Translations under genes and position numbers: made by a program
Origin: Clostridia bacterium
Lineage (GTDB): Bacteria; Bacillota; Clostridia; Oscillospirales; CAG-272
Assembly: GCA_017559555.1 (NCBI GenBank)
Contig: JAFYRH010000167.1
Coordinates: forward strand, 1 to 8,635
DNA length: 8,635 nucleotides
Direction of reading: 5' to 3'
The notes under the pieces: generated by a model
The model's input: the letters and a program-made list of their open reading frames with translations, nothing else
What the model was told of the DNA's origin: nothing
Database searches by the model: none
Shown here: positions 5,231-8,635 of the stretch, piece by piece
Position numbering within the stretch: the first letter of the stretch is position 1
Layout: every line of letters begins with the position of its first letter

Positions 5231-6778
5231 TCTCAAACACACGAAACCGCGTGGCGCGCTTATGAGGCGGGCAAAGCCTACAAGCAACGCATAGGACTCT
5301 ATGAAACGGTAAGACGCAACGAGCGTTTTTACCGCGGCGATCATTGGTACGGCACCAATGCCGACCTCCCGCGCCCCGTTTTTAATTTTATTCGACGGAT
5401 CACAGACTTTCAAGTTGCATCCGTTATCGGCGGCGACATATCTATTTGTTACGCCGACGAATCTCTCCCCTTTATCAACTCCGAGCAAACACGCAATGCT
5501 CTCTCGCACGGCATCAGTGTTCTCAATCGAAATGCTGCTTGGAGATGGAAGCACAGCAAAATGCAATCTCTCTCTTACAAGGCGCTCTTAGATGCGGCTG
5601 TTTCGGGTGACGGTGTATTCTACTGTTGGTGGGATCCTGATCACCGAAACGGTCACGACTTTGACGGTGATATTCGCACCGACGTGATCGACTCTACCAA
5701 TTTGTTTGTGGCTGACGTCAATTCGTCTGATATTCAAAGTCAAAAGTACGTTATGCTGGCAGGAAGGGCAAGCGTGGAAAGCTTGCGTCGTGAGGCGCTT
5801 GCAGCAGGCGTAAGCGAAGCAAACGTTGCAAAAATCGTTGCCGACGAAGAAAACATGGGAACGTTCAGTGCCGATCTTGGTAAATGCGAGCTTAACGGCG
5901 AGGAAAAAGCAACGTTCTTGATTCGCTTTTTCCGTGAAAACGGAGAAGTCGTTTTTGAAAAGTCGACCAAAAACTGTCTGATCCGTCGTGCAAACACAGG
6001 CTTGCGTCTTTATCCCATTGCTTATTTTCATTGGCATAACACAAAAAACTGTTTTCACGGAACCGCATCGGTCAGCGATATGATCGCTAACCAAAAATGC
6101 ATCAACACCGCCTATGCAATGGCTCTCAAGCATATGAGCAACACGGCGTTTTCCAAGGTCATTTATGATAAAACACGTATTCCGGAATGGTCTAACGAGG
6201 TTGGAGAAGCCATCGGTGCCATCGGTGGCGGCAGCATGGCAGATGCTGTTTCGGTTGTAGGTGTTGGCAAAATGCAGGATGGATACCTTGACCTCATTAG
6301 TGACGTTATCGACAACACCAAGGCTATGATGGGTGCTACCGACTCTGCCCTAGGCGAAGAACGTGCAAACAACACCAGCGCAATTATAAAACTGCAAACT
6401 GCCTCTTCGATGTCTTTGGAGCACGTGCGTATAAACTTTGCGCACGGCATTGCAGACCTCGTATCTGTTTGGGCAGATATGCTTTGCACATACTGTCCAA
6501 AAGAACGGTTACTTCAAGTAATAAATAAAAACGGCGAAGTGAGCGCAGAAACCTTCGATTATTCCCTTTTGAAAAACGCGTTGCTGAACGCAAGCGTTCA
6601 CATTGGCAGTATTGACCGCTATTCCCCTGCGGCAACCGTTGCCACCCTAAACAAGCTTTTAGACGATGGGCACCTTACTGCGGCAGAATACATTGAGCTT
6701 TTGCCACAGGGCGTGCTGGTGAACCGTGATAGCTTGTTGGAAAAATTCCAAAAGAAAGGAGTTACAACTGATGAATGA
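5228..6778 (+). CDS. Phage portal protein, apparent AUU start
   Basis: A 516-residue protein forming the dodecameric ring at the capsid vertex through which DNA is pumped. The N-terminal region (AYKQRIGLYETVRRNERFYRGDHWYG, 17-42, then DLPRPVFNFIRRITDFQVASVIGGDI) matches portal N-termini: a helix, 'ERFY.GDHW', and a 'P..NFI.R' segment. The central part (about 240-330) carries the wing/clip helices, and residues about 355-415 (DSALGEERANNTSAIIKLQTASS then the long LEHVRINFAHGIADLVSVWADML helix) fit the stem region with the conserved NTSA segment. The C-terminus LFQ/KKGVTTDE is charged. The ATG at 5561 would remove 111 residues including this core, so the gene is taken to start at AUU 5228 behind AAAGGAGG. 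It overlaps the scaffold start by 8 nt. The family is portal-like by motif and by its place before scaffold and capsid. Confidence 0.85.
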   Translation: MSQTHETAWRAYEAGKAYKQRIGLYETVRRNERFYRGDHWYGTNADLPRPVFNFIRRITDFQVASVIGGDISICYADESLPFINSEQTRNALSHGISVLNRNAAWRWKHSKMQSLSYKALLDAAVSGDGVFYCWWDPDHRNGHDFDGDIRTDVIDSTNLFVADVNSSDIQSQKYVMLAGRASVESLRREALAAGVSEANVAKIVADEENMGTFSADLGKCELNGEEKATFLIRFFRENGEVVFEKSTKNCLIRRANTGLRLYPIAYFHWHNTKNCFHGTASVSDMIANQKCINTAYAMALKHMSNTAFSKVIYDKTRIPEWSNEVGEAIGAIGGGSMADAVSVVGVGKMQDGYLDLISDVIDNTKAMMGATDSALGEERANNTSAIIKLQTASSMSLEHVRINFAHGIADLVSVWADMLCTYCPKERLLQVINKNGEVSAETFDYSLLKNALLNASVHIGSIDRYSPAATVATLNKLLDDGHLTAAEYIELLPQGVLVNRDSLLEKFQKKGVTTDE

Positions 6779-7388
6779 TGAAAACTCTGTTTTTGAAAAT
6801 ACAGAGACGGATTCGCTTTCGCCACACGATTCTTTGGAGACGGAGATTGCGACAGAGAAAGGCACGTGCGATGGAGAACCCGAAACAGAAGATTCCTACG
6901 GAGGAATTGAAAAGGCTCTTGACGTTCTTGCAGATACCCGCACAAATCCTGATTTTGATAGCGAGAATCCTGATCCCCAAACTCAAGAGGGCGAATTGGA
7001 ACAGCTGCGAAGTGAACTGAAGCAGTTGCGAGAAGAGCTTTCCTTGCGTGATGCCCGTATACAGCAAGAAGAACGTATCGGACGGGAATTTGCCGAGTTT
7101 TGCGAGCTTTACCCGGATGTTCCCGTTTCAACGTTGCCCAAAGAAATTTGGCAGGATGTAGAAAAAGGAAATTCTCTTGCCGCGGCATACGCCCTTGCCG
7201 AAAAAAAGAAAGCGATCGCACTCAAAAGCGCCGGCGAAAGCAATGTAAGCAACCGTGCGCACTCTTCGGGCGCTATTCACAACGCTGAAAACTTTGAATT
7301 TTCCCCTGCCGAGGTACGCGCCATGACCTCGGAGGAGGTACGCGCAAATTTGCCCAAAATTATGCGCTCAATGCAAAAATGGCACTAA
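6771..7388 (+). CDS. Phage scaffolding protein
   Basis: A 205-residue acidic, elongated protein that guides coat assembly into a prohead and is then removed. Residues 1-75 are very acidic and disordered-looking (E, D, S, T rich). Residues about 73-110 form a coiled coil (GELEQLRSELKQLREELSLR and on). The C-terminal segment FEFSPAEVRAMTSEEVRANL then PKIMRSMQKWH (176-205) matches the conserved helix pair seen at the end of many Firmicutes phage scaffolds, the part that binds coat protein. The start ATG 6771 overlaps the portal stop region (ATGAATGA), with AAAGGAG about 9 nt upstream. No protease motif is visible, so it does not look like a fused scaffold-protease. It lies directly before the coat gene, as expected. 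Confidence 0.85.
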   Translation: MNDENSVFENTETDSLSPHDSLETEIATEKGTCDGEPETEDSYGGIEKALDVLADTRTNPDFDSENPDPQTQEGELEQLRSELKQLREELSLRDARIQQEERIGREFAEFCELYPDVPVSTLPKEIWQDVEKGNSLAAAYALAEKKKAIALKSAGESNVSNRAHSSGAIHNAENFEFSPAEVRAMTSEEVRANLPKIMRSMQKWH

Positions 7389-7415
7389 TTTTAAAAAAAG
7401 AAAGGAAAAAATATT

Positions 7416-8252
7416 ATGGCAATTACAAATTTTATCCCCACCGTATGGAGCGAAAATCTTTATCAGGAGCTTGACAAAAAGTATATTGGCGTTGCTAACT
7501 GCAACCGTGAGTTTGAAGGTGAAATTCGAGAAAAAGGTAATACTGTTCGCATTTGCGGAGTTGGTGACGTCTTGGTTTCCGAATACACCAAAAACGCAAA
7601 TATGAATGCTCCCACTACCCTTTCCGATAACGCACGCGATCTTAAGATCGATCAAGCAAAATATTTCAATTTCCAAATTGACGATATTGACCGTGCTCAA
7701 GCCACTCCCAAGTTGATGGAAGCGGCTATGAAAAATGCCGCAAGCGCACTTGCTAACGATGCAGACCGTTACATCTATTCGATGCATGCGCAAGCAGGCA
7801 GCACCATTAAATGCAACGATACAACCGTTGATAACATCATTGATACCATTATTGATGCAAGAACCAAGCTTTTTGCCAATAACGTAGCAGAACCCGAGGA
7901 TATCGTAATCGAGGTCAGCCCCGAAATTGCAGGTTTGATTCTCAAGGCAAAGGTAAATCTTGCTACCGACAATACTGCCGTTATGGAAGCCGGTTGCATT
8001 GGCGCAATCGGCGGTTGCAAGATCTTTGTTTCCAACAACGTTGAAAAGGTAGAAGGCGATAGCGGTTACGAGCACAAGTGCTTTGCGCGCACCAAGCGTG
8101 CCATTGCATTTGCCGAACAACTCTCTGAGATTGATGCATACCGCCCCGAGCTTCGCTTTGCAGATGCAGTAAAGGGATTGCATCTTTACGGTGCAAAGGT
8201 TGTTTACCCCAAGGAATTCGTACTGCTTGATTTGAATATTCTTGATGCGTGA
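7416..8252 (+). CDS. Phage major capsid protein (HK97-fold, P22 coat-like group)
   Basis: A 278-residue coat protein, short for the group. The N-terminus MAITNFIPTVWSENLYQELD (1-20) is typical: 'P..WS..L...L.K'. Then come FEGEIREKGNTVRICGVGDV (33-52), the N-arm/E-loop strands, and LKIDQAKYFNFQIDDIDRAQ (76-95), the 'idq.kyf.f.vddid.aq' pattern common in these coat proteins. A long spine helix follows (about 98-125, ALANDADRYIY). The 'SPEIAGLIL' to 'IGGCKIFVSNNV' segment (168-208) fits the A-domain, and the RPELRFADAVKGLHLYGAKV segment (243-262) fits the closing P-domain strands. It has a clean AAAGGA binding site and an A-rich, unstructured leader (7390-7415), consistent with strong translation. 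No lysine/asparagine cross-link motif can be judged from this alone. Confidence 0.92.
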   Translation: MAITNFIPTVWSENLYQELDKKYIGVANCNREFEGEIREKGNTVRICGVGDVLVSEYTKNANMNAPTTLSDNARDLKIDQAKYFNFQIDDIDRAQATPKLMEAAMKNAASALANDADRYIYSMHAQAGSTIKCNDTTVDNIIDTIIDARTKLFANNVAEPEDIVIEVSPEIAGLILKAKVNLATDNTAVMEAGCIGAIGGCKIFVSNNVEKVEGDSGYEHKCFARTKRAIAFAEQLSEIDAYRPELRFADAVKGLHLYGAKVVYPKEFVLLDLNILDA

Positions 8253-8265
8253 TTTGAGGTAAGCG

Positions 8266-8635
8266 ATGACCTACTATGACGTTTTAAACGGTGCCTTAGC
8301 GGCAACGTGTGAGAACACTCTCATCTCACGCGCAACCGAAGATTATATTTTTCGCGGTCAATTTCTTTTGGCGAATTTTGTAACGCAATACGCAAGGCTT
8401 GATAAGCAATACCGCCAAGCAAACAATTTAGAAATTAGGGAAATTCAAACGGATATGGTCTCGGTTGACACGGAGGATGAATTCCCCTTGAGTGACGTGT
8501 TCATTCCGGTGGCAATCTATTTTGCGGCTTCGGGTTTTGTGCTTGACGAGAATGAGGAAATGAGCGATAAGTTCTTTGACCGTTACGTCAACGGCATTCT
8601 TGAAATTCGCCAAGGCTTGCCTGCTGTGCAAAGCG
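8266..8635 (+). CDS. Phage head-tail adaptor or head-completion protein (partial, runs off window)
   Basis: An open frame from ATG 8266 that stays open to the last base, 123 codons seen. It begins MTYYDVLNGALAATCENTLI, then a helix with SRATEDYIFRGQFLLANFVT, an acidic middle (VDTEDEFPLSDVFIPVAIYF), and ends in NEEMSDKFFDRYVNGILEIR. This mix of an N-terminal helix, an acidic loop and helices ending 'FF.RY...I' fits the small all-helical adaptors (P22 gp4 or HK97 gp6-like) that follow the coat gene and extend the portal. A TTTGAGG site lies about 6 nt before the ATG. It is 13 nt after the coat stop. The call depends mainly on position; no diagnostic residue is known to me. Confidence 0.6.
   Translation, partial: MTYYDVLNGALAATCENTLISRATEDYIFRGQFLLANFVTQYARLDKQYRQANNLEIREIQTDMVSVDTEDEFPLSDVFIPVAIYFAASGFVLDENEEMSDKFFDRYVNGILEIRQGLPAVQS

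Noticed and set aside
4701..5294. A 197-codon + strand open frame covering the hub/portal boundary
   Set aside because: It is in a different frame from both genes, has a Pro/His/Thr-rich composition with no motif, and would hide the AAAGGAGG site and portal N-terminus that fit conserved protein sequence.
7368..8183. A 271-codon open frame on the minus strand, antisense to the coat gene
   Set aside because: It mirrors the coat gene's codons, is Cys/Gly/Ile rich without recognisable domains, has no ribosome binding site and lies wholly inside a firmly identified gene.

Overview
The window looks like the chromosome of a low-to-moderate GC Gram-positive bacterium, most likely an anaerobic member of the Clostridia, carrying the structural (late) region of a tailed-phage genome. 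Three things suggest this. The ribosome binding sites are strong AAAGGAGG/GGAGGTGAT types, the left edge holds an inorganic pyrophosphatase C-terminus and a clostridial-style XRE regulator, and an intergenic hairpin resembles an element that I recall as frequent in gut Clostridia. No species can be named from the sequence alone.

Left part (1-1480) is host-like. It contains the end of a family I inorganic pyrophosphatase gene (+), a good bidirectional terminator, a short GC-rich hairpin, and a convergent gene (-) for an XRE-type helix-turn-helix regulator with a long helical C-terminal domain. The regulator gene has a near-consensus sigma-A promoter and a perfect 14-bp palindrome at its predicted transcription start, so autoregulation is likely.

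The stretch 1480-1710 has no gene. It holds a rho-independent terminator on the + strand with no + strand gene before it, then four tandem copies of a 10-bp motif at exact 10-bp spacing, then a -10-like TACAAT and a perfect ribosome binding site. I read this as the control region of the phage late operon.

Right part (1711-8635) is one tightly packed + strand operon: small terminase, large terminase, a beta-rich protein with P22 gp10-like features, portal, scaffold, major capsid protein, and the start of a head-completion or adaptor protein cut by the window end. The terminase pair would pump DNA through the portal into a prohead built from the coat protein on the scaffold. The adaptor and the beta-rich protein would close the vertex and join the tail. 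Genes overlap (terS/terL by 4 nt, portal/scaffold by 8 nt) or are separated by short gaps.

The main oddities are a portal gene that appears to start at AUU, the phased 10-bp repeat array, the beta-rich putative tail-hub gene placed between terminase and portal, two mutually exclusive hairpins at the terL stop codon, and the lack of an integrase or lysogeny module at this host/phage junction. Nothing here points to a defence system or a wholly new gene family; the novelty is in gene order and regulation.
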